NCBI GenBank assembly: GCA_023846275.1
Contig: CM043877.1
Coordinates: forward strand, 16,970,607-17,034,606
Length of the DNA stretch: 64,000 nucleotides
Origin: Vanilla planifolia
Lineage: Eukaryota; Streptophyta; Magnoliopsida; Asparagales; Orchidaceae
Direction: 5' to 3'
A model generated the notes under the pieces. It searched no databases. It had not been told where the DNA came from and saw only the letters and a program-made list of their open reading frames with translations. A program made the position numbers and the translations under genes. Shown here in pieces: positions 11,413-25,013 of this stretch; position 1 is the first letter of the stretch, and the number at the start of each line of letters is the position of its first letter.

Positions 11413-13740
11413 TGAGAGTTTGGGTACAATTATGCAAAAAAATCTAATAATTTGGGTGTTTTGTAGCTACAAAACGATATCATAAATCATGAAATTATTT
11501 GGAACATCATCGTGAAAATGGGATGTGTCCTCGGGTTTTTTATTTAAGCAAAAAGACCCACAAGAGACATAACGAGAAGAGAGAATTTTAGAATGGTATA
11601 AATCAATAGTCAGATATTCGTCTTATCAAACCCAATTTGGTGTTTAATACTAAAATCAAATAATATTAATCAAGGTCAGGAGATCAATTTTGTGAAAATA
11701 TGAAAATTAAATAAAAAGAATGTGAAAATAAGAAGGTTTTTTTGACATGCATGATATAATTTTATTATATAATTTACATTTTTTGTAATATAAATTGAAT
11801 CAAAACATATAAAATCTAATGTGTAACTTTTTGTATAATAAATAAGTAGATTATCTCTCGAGATTGTGTTGGTGGCTTGAGCTTTTTTTTCATAATTATT
11901 ATAAATATAATGATGGAGACTTAAGAAAAAATTTGACAAAAAAAATAACATGATGTTTCATTATGTGTTTCAATAATTTCTTATAAGTTATGTATTTGGT
12001 TTTAATTATAAGATTAAAATGCTATAATTACTAATCTAGATTAAACTAACTATTGTTATTACTAAGTTTCTCTATGCAAAACTTATCATCAAACATATTA
12101 TTAGTTGAGATTTAGTAATATTAGTGATTTTAATGCTTTGAAAGTAAGATGGATTTAATTATATGGTTTTCTTTGTTTGTTGCAACAATTGAATACTTAA
12201 ACTTTGATTGATTCTTTTCGAAACTAAAGATGGAGATTGACAACAAATATATTAAAGAAATATTAATTGTAGTTGTTATAGCTTTCCATATTTTATTGTA
12301 TAATTGTAAAAATTTTAAAAGATTATTTGAAATAAATTTTTAAAAATGAGACTTTTTTTATAATAAAAAAGGAGTATATATATATATATATATATCATGA
12401 CATTGTAAATATGACAAGTACTTTAAAAATAAGAAAATAAGAAAAAATCTAAGTGAAGTTGTTCAAATAAAATTATATTTAAGAAAAATATGGAATACAT
12501 CGAGAATGCTACATTCCAAACCAACTACATCATTAATTCAATTAGTTGAACAAATGAACTATTACAACTTTTAAACTCTTTAAAAGGTTGAAAGTCATAT
12601 CAAGTAATAGTATCTTATTTATCTTAATCGTTTATAAGTATTTAAATTTGATGGGCAAGTGATTTGTTTATCCAAAGCCAAAGAACTATAGTTGGTTAAT
12701 GAATGATAACGATCGAATGAGTAAAGAACACCTCCAATGTCAATCTCAAAGAGCTATAATATTACGTTCTTCATTTGCTATAGTTGTTTTATCTTTGTCT
12801 TCCCTTTTTTTTGTTAAATTGTAAATTTTAGTACATCTTTGTTATTTATTTTAAAGCTTATCTCAACATGGTTCTATTTTAACTACCAAATGATTTAAAA
12901 TAATTTAACAATAAATAATTAATTTGTTACATTCTAAAATAAACTTGAGTCTTACCTATCTCAAAATATGTTGGAGACTAACCCAAGTCAACCTAGTATG
13001 AGTCTAAATAAATTGCAAAGAACTATTAAAATAATCCATAGATTTTTCACATATATAATTTTAGAAGTGATTTTAGGCCACTTTTTTGTTAGATCTTAGA
13101 TTGGAAAAATTACATTTTATTTTGCATCATTTGTTTGATGATATTATAATATTATACAATATTTTAAGAAAAACAATCATATTAATAAGAAATGAAATAC
13201 TATCATGAAACAATTTGAAATAGTCACTATACATAAATAATATTTTTTAATACATTCAAAATCATATCTAAATGATAAATTTAAGATCACGATACTATAA
13301 TTAACAATGTGTTATGATATTTACGTTATTAAAATAAATTGTCTAATAAAATTTTATCATCATAATTTTTACTCTAGTCTTATCTCGTACTTTTATACCT
13401 ATATATCAATTATTTTCATAAAAAAATACAAAATAATTATAACTTTTGACACATTATATCATAAATAAAAATTATATCTCTTTAACATATTATCAAAAAG
13501 CAAGATTATTGTACAATTTTTTTTTAGTCGACAAATAGTAAATTAACAAATGCTATTAAAAGGTTAATAATTTTTTTATCTTTGTTTTACCAAATATAAA
13601 TAATAGTTTTTTTTTTCTCAAAATTGCATTCAAGTCCTTAAACATACATGTTTTCGCACCATCTGCCACTCACAACCCCACTTCCTACACCTACACTGAT
13701 ATAATAATTACTTTTATTAAAAAATAATAAAATAGTTAAA
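11413..13740. other. Upstream intergenic region of SEC62
   Basis: AT-rich DNA with no recognisable gene. It holds a (TA)10 microsatellite near 12375-12395. The last 100 bp before the SEC62 5' UTR contain TTAAAAAATAATAAAATAG (about 13715-13734), a possible TATA-like promoter element, but nothing firm. Confidence 0.4.
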
Positions 13741-13836
13741 ATAGACCAACGTGCCGACTGCTAACACGACGTTATTTTTCAGAGCCTTCAAAAAGCGATC
13801 CGGCCGGCACGGAGGAGCCAGGGGCACATCGGCGGG

Positions 13837-16800
13837 ATGACGAAGTCGTCGACGGAGAAGAAGAGGATACGGCGTCCTCCGTCGGCAGCTGGAAGAGATC
13901 TGTCCGATAGCCAGTCGAAGGTTCTTCTTCCTCCTCATCGCTTCCCCTCTCCTTCCCTGGGTCCTGTGGACCTGGGAGGAATTAGGGGAGACTCTTTTCC
14001 ATTGGTGATTTACGTTATGCTATTTCGTGGTGGATCGATCTGAATCACGAGTATCAGAAGTCGCATCCGTGGAGTTGGTAAAAAATGACAAATGGCTTGG
14101 TGTTCTGGTTATTTCCCTCATGGAAGGGTTTCGCATGATCTATTCGTTCATCTACCTGTTTTTTTCTTTTTTTTGGGGTGGCTGTTATGAGTCAAAGTGG
14201 TAGGATCTATCGAATGAATGTACCCTCAGCACAGGCAATGTGTTTGAAATATTTATGAATATTTGCGAAGAAAAAAGTTGCGCATTGGAATAACTAATCG
14301 TAAATGTTTTGAAGGTCTTAGCTTTATCTTTCTCTTTATCTGACAACTTGAAGAATTGTTAGGAATGCACTGTAGTGGTTTAGAAGACATTCTTTCTTGG
14401 GAGTTTCAAGGTTAGATGCATTTGCATAGTTTTGTATGCTGTTTGCAATTACAAAATTGGATATTTTAAAATTTGTTTGCATAAACTGAGAAAATTTTTT
14501 TTTAAACAATTTTCCTGGTTATGCTGTTAATTATTGTTCAACTACATTGGAATACCAAAGAATGCTAATGTGTTGAAGTTCATAAAACCCTTCTCGATAT
14601 GTTTGATGTTTATATGGCAAGGGTTGGTGCAAAAGTACTTGCTTAAATAAAATCATGGTATCGGTTGGCCATGTTATATGCTATTTGATAGTCAAATTGT
14701 GGATTCTGTGTCATCAAGTTTTATTCATCAACAATCAACCATTTCTAGTATAACAATCAAAAGGGCTTTATATTGCTAATGGTTAAGGAAAATGCATAAG
14801 TGACCATATCTTAATTTCATTTGGAAGCTAATCAAATACATTGTGTTCTAAAATGATTCCAAAATAAGGATATTCAAGAAGAATGAAAATTGAGAGTTAT
14901 GCTTAGAATACTGAAACTGTACATGCGATGCACTGCACAGCAAGAAATTGTGACTTTACTCAATTTCTGTTCTAAGTATTTAGGAATTGAATTTCATGGT
15001 AAATTAAAAAGTTGTAGATCTAATTGTTAGTTTTCCTACAAATTAAAATTCTTTTAATTTGAGTGATAAAAGAAAAAGTTATGACCAAAATAGTAGGGTT
15101 GCACAAAATTATTTGTTGATTAATGTTTATGAGTAGTTTGATATATTTATTTGGTAAAATCAATTGGTTTGATGAATTTTTGATTTTAATGAAATAAAAT
15201 TGTGTGACTGTATAAAGGAAAGTGGGTGAATTGGAAGAACGTCTTAGGGAAGTCCATACAAGAAGCGGTGCAGCACTAGGTGGATAATTTGAATAACTGT
15301 AATAGAAATATATTTGATTATTATATTAATTTTTTTGCATATTTATGATAAGTAATGAACATCTGTTATTATGGTATATGAGCTGCATTTAAGCATGTGA
15401 TTTATAGAAGATTTTTTTATTTATGTATCATCTTATTATGTTTTTAACTATGCATGTATAGAGAGATTTTATAATAAAGATCTATGTTTAAAAAGCATTT
15501 ATTTTTTTAATACTCGGCCAAAAGTTTAAAGTACTATTCATGCATAGTTAAAAAATAGGAGATTGATAATGTGTTAAAATGAAAGAGAAATTGATGAAAA
15601 TGTCAACATGCTATGCAATATTAAAGATAGGAGATTTTATTATCATGGATCTTTATTTTAAACATATGATGGAGAAATTGATGAGAATGTCAAAAATAGA
15701 ATCCAAATAGGTTAGTTGGAATGGAGGAATGTTTCCATATATTATGCAACCTAAATATGACCTTCAAGGTTGATAGATTTATTGGATTGTGTGGGGATTG
15801 GTAGTGTAATATAACACTAAATATTGGGTTGCAAAGTTCCTAAGATGAAGATGTTGAAATGAATGAGTGGCTATGTTAGAAGGATATGATAAAAAAATAT
15901 TTGTTTAACGAAGGTTTGTGAGACATGATTTGGAATAAGTTTAAGTCAACTTAGATATTTTGTTTAGGATAATGATATGCCACTTATTGCTCCTGTTAAA
16001 AGAATTTTGGAATTTTGTTTGATAAAGGGGAAAAGGTTAACCAAAGTAAGCATTTGTATGAGGATATTATAAAAGTCTTAACGTCCTCAGAAATTAAAGT
16101 GTTTGATAGATAGAATACAACGTTATTAACGATTCATGTAGTTAATTGTTTTTTTTGGGATTAAGGCTTGTTTTGTTGTAATAAAGTTAAAATTTTTGGG
16201 ATGATTGAAGAAATGTTTTGGTTTCCATATATGATACTGTGTTGATTAAAAATCTCTTGATTGTGTTGTTAGAATCAAATTTTAAAGAAATGAAATGGAA
16301 AGTTTGGGTGCTTGTAAAATAGTAAGGAATCACTTTTATTTATAATGGTGTGAGCAGTAGTAAGGAATTGCATTTTAGAAAGGGAAGTTTTGCTTTAGCT
16401 GGTGAAGTATTATTCCCAACGTTGATCATGAGCTAGAAATTGATCTTCTCCTTTAACCTTGTTTCCCTTTTCTCTTCATTCTTTCATGCTCTTTCTTCTC
16501 ACAATGATGAAGTAGCCTTTTTTGAGGTGGCCAATATATTTACTGTTGCATATGAGTGATCATTAGAGTATTTAAAGGTTCTGTAATAATCTCTTAGCTA
16601 TGTTTTATCACCTGATAAGAAAAATTGTTTCATCTCTTCAAGTGTTTTCTTTCATGGAGGTCTTTCCATTAAAAACATACTTTTTGTATTAATTTTTGGG
16701 CTAAGTATCAAGTAGATTCTGCTTGGCAAACCTTTTTGTAGGTTTTGTTTTATGAAGTATAGCAGGTGAATTCAGGTGGCTTGTGAATGACATCATTGAT

Positions 16801-19800
16801 GAGCCAATCTGCTTATGCATTCATATTATGGATTTATTGTCATTGGTAAGATAGTTGGAGAAATTTGTAGATTTTTCTTTGGAGAAATTGTTTTACCATA
16901 AATAGCAATGCAAAAATGGTAGTAGCAAAGCATTATCATGCAACAGCTTAGTTTTTCGGATGTATTGTCATTTTTGAAGTGTTTACTTGGTGTAAAGCTT
17001 GTCCAACAGCTTAGTTTTTAGGATGTATTGTCATTTTTGAAGTGTTTACTTGGTGTAAAGCTTGTCCAACATGTATGCCAAAATCAAATGTTACATCCAA
17101 GGTTTATTTTTTAGCCAGGGTGCTAGAGAGCTTAGTTATGAAATGAACAACAAGGTAGATCCCTAGAAGTGTGCCTTGCAAGAATTCTATATGGCTATCC
17201 CCCAGGCAGCGGTAGGGTGCTTGTTTAATAAAATAGGAAAGTAGAAGATACACATTCTTATTTAATACACTAGGTAGCAATTTAGTGTGTGGAAATGCGT
17301 TGTTTTTAATTCATCCAAATGTTGGGGAATTATGCATAATGAACTTTCATACCGTATAGTGTCAATTATGTGTTTTTGAGGCACAATCGCATTACCATTA
17401 TACAAAATCTTTTATTTCACATATTTGTTTTTGTTTTATATCCTTTTGATGATCATATCTATATGCATTAGATGACCGCTAGCAATATCCATTAAAAGCA
17501 CGCAATGCTTACAGTGTATATCTTACGTTTGTAAAATCAGTTAATTTCTTTCTAATTTTTATATTTACAGCAACTTGCCTCCAAAAAGGATTTGTACCAG
17601 GTTTTTGCTGAGAAGGTCAGAGACAACAAACAACTAAAATCTAAATGGGCAATAATGCAAGAAACAAGGGTTGAGTATTTCAGAGGAAAGGACTTCCAAA
17701 AATTTTTAATAGACCATCCTGAGGCCTTGGAAGTTTTAGGGCCTGATAAAGATTTGGATGCAGAGGACATTATCAATACCTTACTTAGAAAGAGTTTAAT
17801 CATCAGATGTGATCGTGTGGTGAAAACTGTAAGGCCTGGGAAGAAGAAGCTGTCCTCATGGCCTGGGCATCTTGAAATACACCTTGTAAGTTTCTTCGCA
17901 ATTTATGCTTAATTTTTAAGTTAAGATTTTATGTATATTTTGATAAATGGTATCAACACTTTTTTGTTCAAGGGCTTGTTTAAACAAATTTAAACATTTT
18001 CATCATGTTATTTCAAATTGGGGACTTGCTCTTCTGTCATGTAGATTCTTGTGATTGCACATGAGTTTTGAAGAGTATATTTATACATTTTTAAGAATAA
18101 ATGCTACTACTTGCAAGCATCTAGGGGAAGTTGGAGGGGAAAGGATTTGTGGGAATCGCAGTTTGCAGTATGTATCACAGTTTTTACTTGTTAAAGCGTT
18201 TTCAGATGTTGTTACAGAGTTGGACCTTTTTTCATGCTTTATGGGTGTTTTCTTTATTTTCAGATTCAGATTTACCTTTTGGCATGTATTAAAGGCAATT
18301 CAAATGAATTTGCCTAACCTGTTTAATATATATGTGATTGTATTTGAACTTTTTGTAATTTATAATATCTGTGATCATACACATTTGTGTTATATTGATT
18401 GTTTTTGTATTGAAAATCCTTTTTAACCTTTGAATGTTTTATTTTCTAAATGTTTACGTTAACAATTATTTTTTTCTTTGGTGGATTCTGTTTGCAAATA
18501 ACTTAATGCTGTAGTTAGTACTCTTTTGAAGCAAAAATTGATTTGGACTAAGCGGTTGAGGTTAAAGGTGTTTGGATTAGACCAAGGTCTGAGTATAAAA
18601 TGTGTAATTTTAGTAAATGCAAGGATCAAGCCACAAGTTTATGCTAATTGGGTACTTGTCAAGTCAGATCAATTATGCAAATGAGTGATGAATGGATCTT
18701 AATAATATCTTTGAAGTTAAGCCTAATAGGTTTAAATGGAGAAGTGCTTCAGAGGTTTTTGGTACATTAGTATACTGTTTACCACATGGGAGAAAGTTGG
18801 TATGACATTGATTAAAGTCAAGTGTCGAGGAAGGGGATTTATATGATTTTTGGATATGTTAATGCTCATGTATGGAAAGATGAGCTATTGAAATTTTCTC
18901 AGGTTCAAAGATGATGTGATACAAGGCTATTAACAAGAATTTGGCATGCATTGATATCAATGAAAAGAAGTTAATGAATAGAACATAGTAGCATTAGAGG
19001 ATTATTGTTGGTTTCAACAGGTTGTGGGATTAATGCTTATTGTTGTTGGCTTTAAATTCAAATGATTATGTTTAATTTTCCTTAGCTGCCAAGATAAGGG
19101 GACAGTAGGAAAAATGTTTGCTAGACGTGCACGTAAAGATGGAAGCTGTCAAAGTAGAAGAATATACTTGGACAGTTTATTTTTTAACAAACTATTGAAG
19201 ATAAGGTAGTGAAAGATAGGCTTCGGCAGCTTAAGATTGTATAAGAGAGGAAGAAGATGCTTCATTCACTGGAGGTTGAGACATTAACGCAGTAAAAAAG
19301 GAACATACTGACTTTGCTCTAAAGAATGTTTAGGTTATTCAATCTAATAGTTTATTATCTTCTTTTGCAGGAGCAAGCTTTTGCCAAAGAAGATGCATTT
19401 TTTGCCTGGACATTCATGAAAAGAAGGGCTCTATGGCAAACAATTCTTTCATTCCTTTGGCCATTAGTGGCTCTAGCAATGTGCTTGTTTCCCGTATACC
19501 CATACCAAGTCAAGATTGTTGTGCTGTATTCTTGTGCTGGGGCGCTACTTTTTATTGTGACTCTGTTGTTAAGTAAGTTTTCGAAACTAGCTTTTTTTGT
19601 CCCTTTATATGACTTCTATTCAAACAAATTGTAATAAAGCACCCTTTCTATTGATTGCACTAAAGAATGAACTCATTTCAGGTTTTTGTATTACACCACT
19701 ATAGCAGCATAATGTAGGCAGAAATTCTTCTTGAATTTCTTGTTGGCTTACAAGTCCTTGATCCCTTTGCCCTCAAACAGCCTTCTTATTATGAGTTTTC

Positions 19801-22800
19801 TATACTTTAATGATGAAGTATCCTGGGGGACCAAATTTTCTGCTTATAAACAATTTTCTTTGTTTTAAGCATATAAAACAATTTAAGAATAATTTCCTGT
19901 TAGCTCATCCATAAATTGTTTTTAAAAACTTTTTATTATGTATGGATTTCTTTTTTACATTGATCATATTCCAATTCCTCTCTATTCATAAGTATTTTTG
20001 CAAGGGTTAGTATGTTTAATACCTTATCGTGTGTATGAAATGTTATTGATTTTGCTGAAGTATTCATGCAAACATAAAAATGTAGTTTAGGCAATGATAT
20101 CTAATTGCCAAGTAATAGGTAGGTGTATTGTCTTGGCTTATGTGTATTAAATGTCTTACAGAAGAATGTGCAAGCTTTATGAAAGCTGGCGTGTGATACA
20201 GGTGCCATGATGATGTTCTATTGTTATTATGTTTTTGAAGCCCAAAGAGAAACTTTTATCAAACAGCCAGTTGGCAATATTACTATCTAATTTCTATGCT
20301 GTAGTTAAACATGCTATATGCAGCGTAATGGTCTACCAGTCTATGTAAGATGGATGCATCGTAAGGACTAGGTATGGAGTTAGCATCGATTATGTGAGGT
20401 CAAGAGAGCTTTTTGGCAAACTTTTTTTAATTATTTATTCTGGGTAAGGTTACTTATATTTAACCTTTTGGATTGAAACATTGCTCAGAAATTGTGCATG
20501 CAAAACCTTTGTAGCCTTAGACAGTGCCTCTTCCCCCCTTTCCTCTCAACCAATGTATCAAAAGAGGAACAATTGATATTTATAGTCAAATTGTTGAAGA
20601 TAAGGATCTTCTTGAAGGGCAATAAGAATCTTAATTGCCTTTAATAAAAGTATTTTAGAATGTTATTACAAAGTTATTAGGAATGCCATTGGTATAGGTG
20701 CAATGAGGAGTGTGTCCAAGCATACCCTTGTCTATTATTTGATTTTTAACATGAGTATTTCTTATACATGTCCAACTTTGCATTGTGCTTTATTGATTTG
20801 TTTTCTTTGGAAGCCTAATATCTGCCATTGTTATAAATCGTCTTCAAACAACTTATTGACTTACGAGGAAACCCAAGATGGATGTGAAGGAATACATTTT
20901 TATAACGTATCTTCTTATAAATATTAATGATCCCATGGATCAGGAATCAAACAAAACCCACAATTTATGAGGAATCTCATAAATATTGTTATATCTCTTC
21001 TTATTTCTTCTTCCATTTTTTTCTATTTTCCATCTTCTCTCTATTTCTCTCATTCACTTTGTTTATGCCATTCTTATTCTCTTTCTCACAAATTTTCTAC
21101 CAATATGGTGGTATAGATTTCATAATTCAAAGAAGCTTCACGTTATGTTAATTATGTGATCATTATGTGCATTGGTGGTAGTTCTCTCAAGATAAAGATT
21201 AAAGTGAAAATAAGTTCTTAAGTCTAGGATCAACTATAATTGGACATACTTGGAATTCTTTTGTCGACTAGCATCGTCCTTCAGTTCTCGTGGAATGTCT
21301 CTACCCAATAGCTCTTCGTTTATACCCTTTTGGGGCTCCTTTAGGTCGTTTGATTAGTATAGGTGAACTCTCCTTTAACATTGATAGGTCATGCATCACC
21401 TTGTTTTTTGGTCATGAACTTTGACTTAGAGGGGAGATGATGGAAATTATAAGCTCTTTTATGGGGATCACTCTTGGGTTTTCATTTAGGTAGCTAACCT
21501 AAGCCTTAGACCTTAACCAAAATTAGATTGCCTAGTCTTAGGATTTGGCTCTCAAGACTCGCACAAGAAAATCTACCAAAAAGATTTTTATTGCTAGGAT
21601 GAGTAAGATGAGAATTATGGCTTCTTTAACTTAAGGATGGTATATGAAGATGCTCATGGAGATGTATCACAAGATCCTTTGACTATCCAAGCAATTAATC
21701 ATAAGATCCAATGGTGTGGAGTAGAATTTTTGTGAACTTCATCCAATTCATAAACATTCTTAAAGCTAGATAGTTTCAAATGAAATGTAGTCGTATTCAA
21801 TTAGTAACAATTCCATTTGAAAAAGACTTTTAAGTATTCATTTTAAATTAATATGATTGTATTTATAAACTTATTTATGATTGAAAATTTATTAAAAATT
21901 AGAAATTAATTGAAAAAATTGAAATGTTCTTGACTTGAATTTGTTCAAGCCTATAACTAATGAGTCAAGCCTAGCTCAAGTAAAGATTATCCTTGTTGTC
22001 AAAAGCTTGTATATGATATTAAATCAAAACATCTTCATTTTGATTTTGAGCCATGATTGAAATAAATCAAATCCTTAACAGTCCTGTGCTTGACTGATGT
22101 AGATGAAAACACCGTCATTGATAAATCATGGTTTTACCTTATGTTTTGGCTGTCAACTCTATGTTAGAGAGGTTTAATGTGAGTCATAACTGTTTTCTGT
22201 ATGGATCTATCTTGGATTCTATTTAGATGACTAACTTAAGCTATAACCCTAACCTTGAATATATTAATATAATAGGTGGGTTGGTTACCTTTTAGGGTTT
22301 TTCCTATTTGTCTTATAAGAAAAAAAGATTACAAGAGGATTTTTTTTGTTTTTAAGTTTAAGAAAAATGAGAGAAACAGACCAATCATGGTTCCTTTAGT
22401 TCCCTTTTATTGTAACCTAAGGAGTTTACTGTCGAAATATACAAGTATCCTTCACCATAGAAGTCTTGAATCTTATATCTAATGATGGCAATTTGGAAAA
22501 ATTTTATACATGCCATCCAATCTCTAATGATTCCTAAAAGTAGATAGATCTGTTGCAAATTTATTTATAAACAGTTGATAACACTCCAATTGGAGAAGAA
22601 CCGGCTTCCTCACATCAAATTATGAATTTGTGCTCCAACACTTCAATTTCATCTACATTGAACCGTCCCAGCACTTTTAGCAGCTAAATACTCTTTTTTT
22701 CTTGTCGCCATGGTTTGATCTAAAGATTCGATATGATGGCTAATGGATTCTTGGTGCTTGTTTCAATGAAGAATGTAACAAAATACAACATCTGTTATTT

Positions 22801-24261
22801 TGGACAATGTTCTGTATTTTGGGTATAGTTTTTTACTTCAATATCAAAATTCAGTTATTTTTTATGCGGTCAAAATCTAAAATAAACATAAAAAACTTTC
22901 TAATTCAATGCTCAACCAAAATCCATAGTTAAATAGAAAGTTCATGCAAAACATACTGAGGACAGTACAGATTGGGTTGATGATGGAGACTTGTTCAGCA
23001 TAGCTGCATATGTTGCTCTTGCATCAAGCTTTTTATCCCAACCTGTAACTTGATTTTTTTTTCTGGCTTCTTCAAGAATTACCACAATATTGATCTCCAA
23101 CAACATAATTGTTAAAAGCCTTGCTGCATGTTTTCCTATAGGATATTGTTTTGAAACATCTGCGTCTAATAGTAAGTTCTACCTACATAAAGATTGGCAT
23201 GGTTATAGACATTTGGGTTAATTTTAATTTAATTTAATGGGTGTTTTCACTGTTTAAATTAAAAATAAAAAGATTGGTATGATGCAAATTGGTCATTGTA
23301 GGATCCTCTGCCGTTTGGCCATTTGTATGAATTTCAATTTGTTCAAGTCAAGAATTTCCTACTTCTTCAGAAGTATTGATTGCAGTTTGTTTTCTTTTCA
23401 ATCTTCTCGCTTGTTTTGAATATTTTTCTCCTTGTTGCAGTTAGGGCTGCAATTTTCGGAGCTCTTTTTATCATTCTTGGGAAACGGATATGGTTCTTTC
23501 CCAACATCAACGCAGAAGAAACCACTTTCAGAGAGCTGGTCCGGTTTTGGCCCAAGAAGGAAGAAGGCGAATCCCCTAAGTGGACTTCAAGGCTCTTCTA
23601 CGCCATTATTTCTGTGCTGCTCATTCTACTTCTCAGGCACCACGCTCCTGATGAAGCTGCCAGAGCTAGGCAAGTTATCTTAACATACAAAAATGCTTCT
23701 TATCACAATTTTTTATTTTTATTATTTCTTCAATTCCTTCACAAAGATTTTCATTTGACTTAGGAAACTCACTTCATGATATGAAATTGTGACAACGAAA
23801 GGGAAGTAAAATTGGTTTTTTATTATATTTTATCTTTGCTGCTTGTTTTGAAAGAACATAATTCATATATTACATTTTTACTTTTCACCTAAATCAAGCA
23901 AACATAAGATATCAATCCTTATCGTTAAGTAGAATCAAATTACTTCTAGTTTTTGTTTTTTGGTCTTTTTTTTACTCATTTCATTTTAAGGTTGTTGTTT
24001 TGTCGTGTCATCAGGTATCAATCAAAAGTTTCAAATATTATCGACGAGATGCTTGAATGGTCTCCCAAGTTGGCACTATCAGGGATGTTGGAGAAGCATC
24101 CGAGTGCGGTTAATGCATCGGAGAAGAGTCGTACGATGGACGGAACTTGGGGAGGACCCGAAGAGAAGGCAGCCGACCACAAGAGCTCGGAGGAGGCCGA
24201 GTCGGGTTTGGAAGGACAAGAGATGGAGGGAGATGTAGATGATGAAGGAAATGTGAGATAG
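13837..24261 (+). CDS. SEC62: SEC62, ER protein-translocation membrane protein (five exons)
   Basis: Sec62 sits in the ER membrane with the Sec61/Sec63 machinery and helps insert precursors post-translationally. Exons: 13837-13920, 17571-17885, 19371-19572, 23441-23669, 24015-24261 (1077 nt, 358 residues; phases agree). The soluble N-terminal domain (about 30-133) has the family block QETRVEYFRGKDF and the basic stretch TVRPGKKKLSSWP. Hydrophobic segments lie near 157-174, 181-213 (with GKRIWFFPN after it) and 253-265, then HHAPDEAARARYQ. The C-terminus is acidic. Length is near that of plant Sec62 proteins. Introns 1-3 start GT and end AG; intron 4 starts GCAAGT. The first donor (AAG|GTTCTT) is weak, so the exon 1 end is the least certain boundary. 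The start is the first ATG in a GC-rich leader. Introns 1 and 3 are 3.6 and 3.9 kb; no second gene was seen inside them. Confidence 0.93.
15441..15554. repeat. 16-bp perfect inverted repeat, possible foldback element in SEC62 intron 1
   Basis: TTTTTAACTATGCATG at 15441-15456 and its exact reverse complement at 15539-15554 enclose an 82-bp loop. It could be a small MITE-like insertion or a chance foldback. No target duplication was established. Confidence 0.45.
16941..17066. repeat. 63-bp tandem duplication in SEC62 intron 1
   Basis: Copies at 16941-17003 and 17004-17066 differ by about one base (TTTTTCGGATG versus TTTTTAGGATG). The unit begins CAACAGCTTAG. The near identity points to a recent slippage or repair event. 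Confidence 0.9.
23670..24014 (+). other. GC-AG intron (SEC62 intron 4)
   Basis: The conserved protein text ARARYQ is kept only if the intron starts at GC: exon end AG, intron GCAAGT, and acceptor CAG at 24012-24014. The bases AG|GCAAGT match the strong donor context typical of GC-AG introns. No GT near the exon end keeps the frame. Confidence 0.85.
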
Positions 24262-24700
24262 TTTGGTCTGGTGAAATGCAAGCCAATGCATGGCCATCTT
24301 GCAAGAAGAATGTTACTTAGAATTATTTTAAAGATCATTGTTTCGTTTTCTTCTACGAATTTTGAAGTGTGTTGTGTGGGATTTCTTGTTGGTATTGATA
24401 GAATGAGCTACTGGGCAGTTGAGCTTTGTTGGTCGATTTGGTTGGTTATTTGTTACCATAAGTTTAAATTAGAAAAACGAATGAAACCATTTTTGAGAAG
24501 AATCGGTTTCTTCTCTCATTCGATTGCTTTTTTACCTTAATAACCCTTTTAAAGTCTAATCTTTTAAGAGATATTGTTGACATGAAATTTCATTTTGATC
24601 AAAAAACTTTACTTTTCATAATGACAAAACAATAAAATTGTTTAAATGTAAATAAACATAACATTGTTTTATATTTGATCTTTAGTTCATCAAAGTATAA
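24262..24700 (+). other. SEC62 3' UTR and convergent 3' intergenic region
   Basis: A TAG stop ends SEC62 at 24261. An AATAAA-type signal appears near 24630 (CAATAAAATTG). The NF-YA 3' UTR enters from the other side. The exact poly(A) sites cannot be read. Confidence 0.4.
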
Positions 24701-24907
24701 CTCACCTTCTTTCCTATTGAAATACAAAACTGCACGTAAAAAGGAAACCTCAGTTTACATCAAGAAGACAACACTAGAAAACAAGCCATGCCTCCAATAT
24801 TAGTTGCACCTAATAATAAAGGAAAACTAGGAAGAACGACTTCCTAAGCTCTTCACCCACTTCTTTGACAATAACAACAAAAAGAAAAGAGCCAGAAATC
24901 AACACTA

Positions 24908-24928
24908 CAGCCAAGAATGAATTGCCTT
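24908..24928 (-). promoter_or_regulatory. miR169 target site in the NF-YA 3' UTR
   Basis: The + strand reads CAGCCAAGAATGAATTGCC, very close to the miR169 family sequence (CAGCCAAGGATGACTTGCC). The NF-YA transcript (minus strand) therefore carries the complementary target about 85 nt past its stop codon. miR169 control of NF-YA mRNAs through a 3' UTR site is well established in plants. Two mismatches relative to the canonical miRNA fall in the middle and 3' half. Confidence 0.8.
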
Positions 24929-25013
24929 TTGAATTCCCTATCCATGGTTGGCTTGTTAGGCAGTCTCTTTCCTCTAGATAGCCTCATTTGTTGACAACTG
25001 GTGGGATAGACAA

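Noticed and set aside
18055..18426. A 123-codon frame in SEC62 intron 2
   Set aside because: Follows the exon 2 donor in intronic sequence, with AT-rich codon use and no family similarity.
21440..22500. Two loosely similar stretches in SEC62 intron 3 (GGATC..CTTGG.TT.TATTTAG blocks)
   Set aside because: Similarity is short and patchy; not enough to call a repeat pair by eye.
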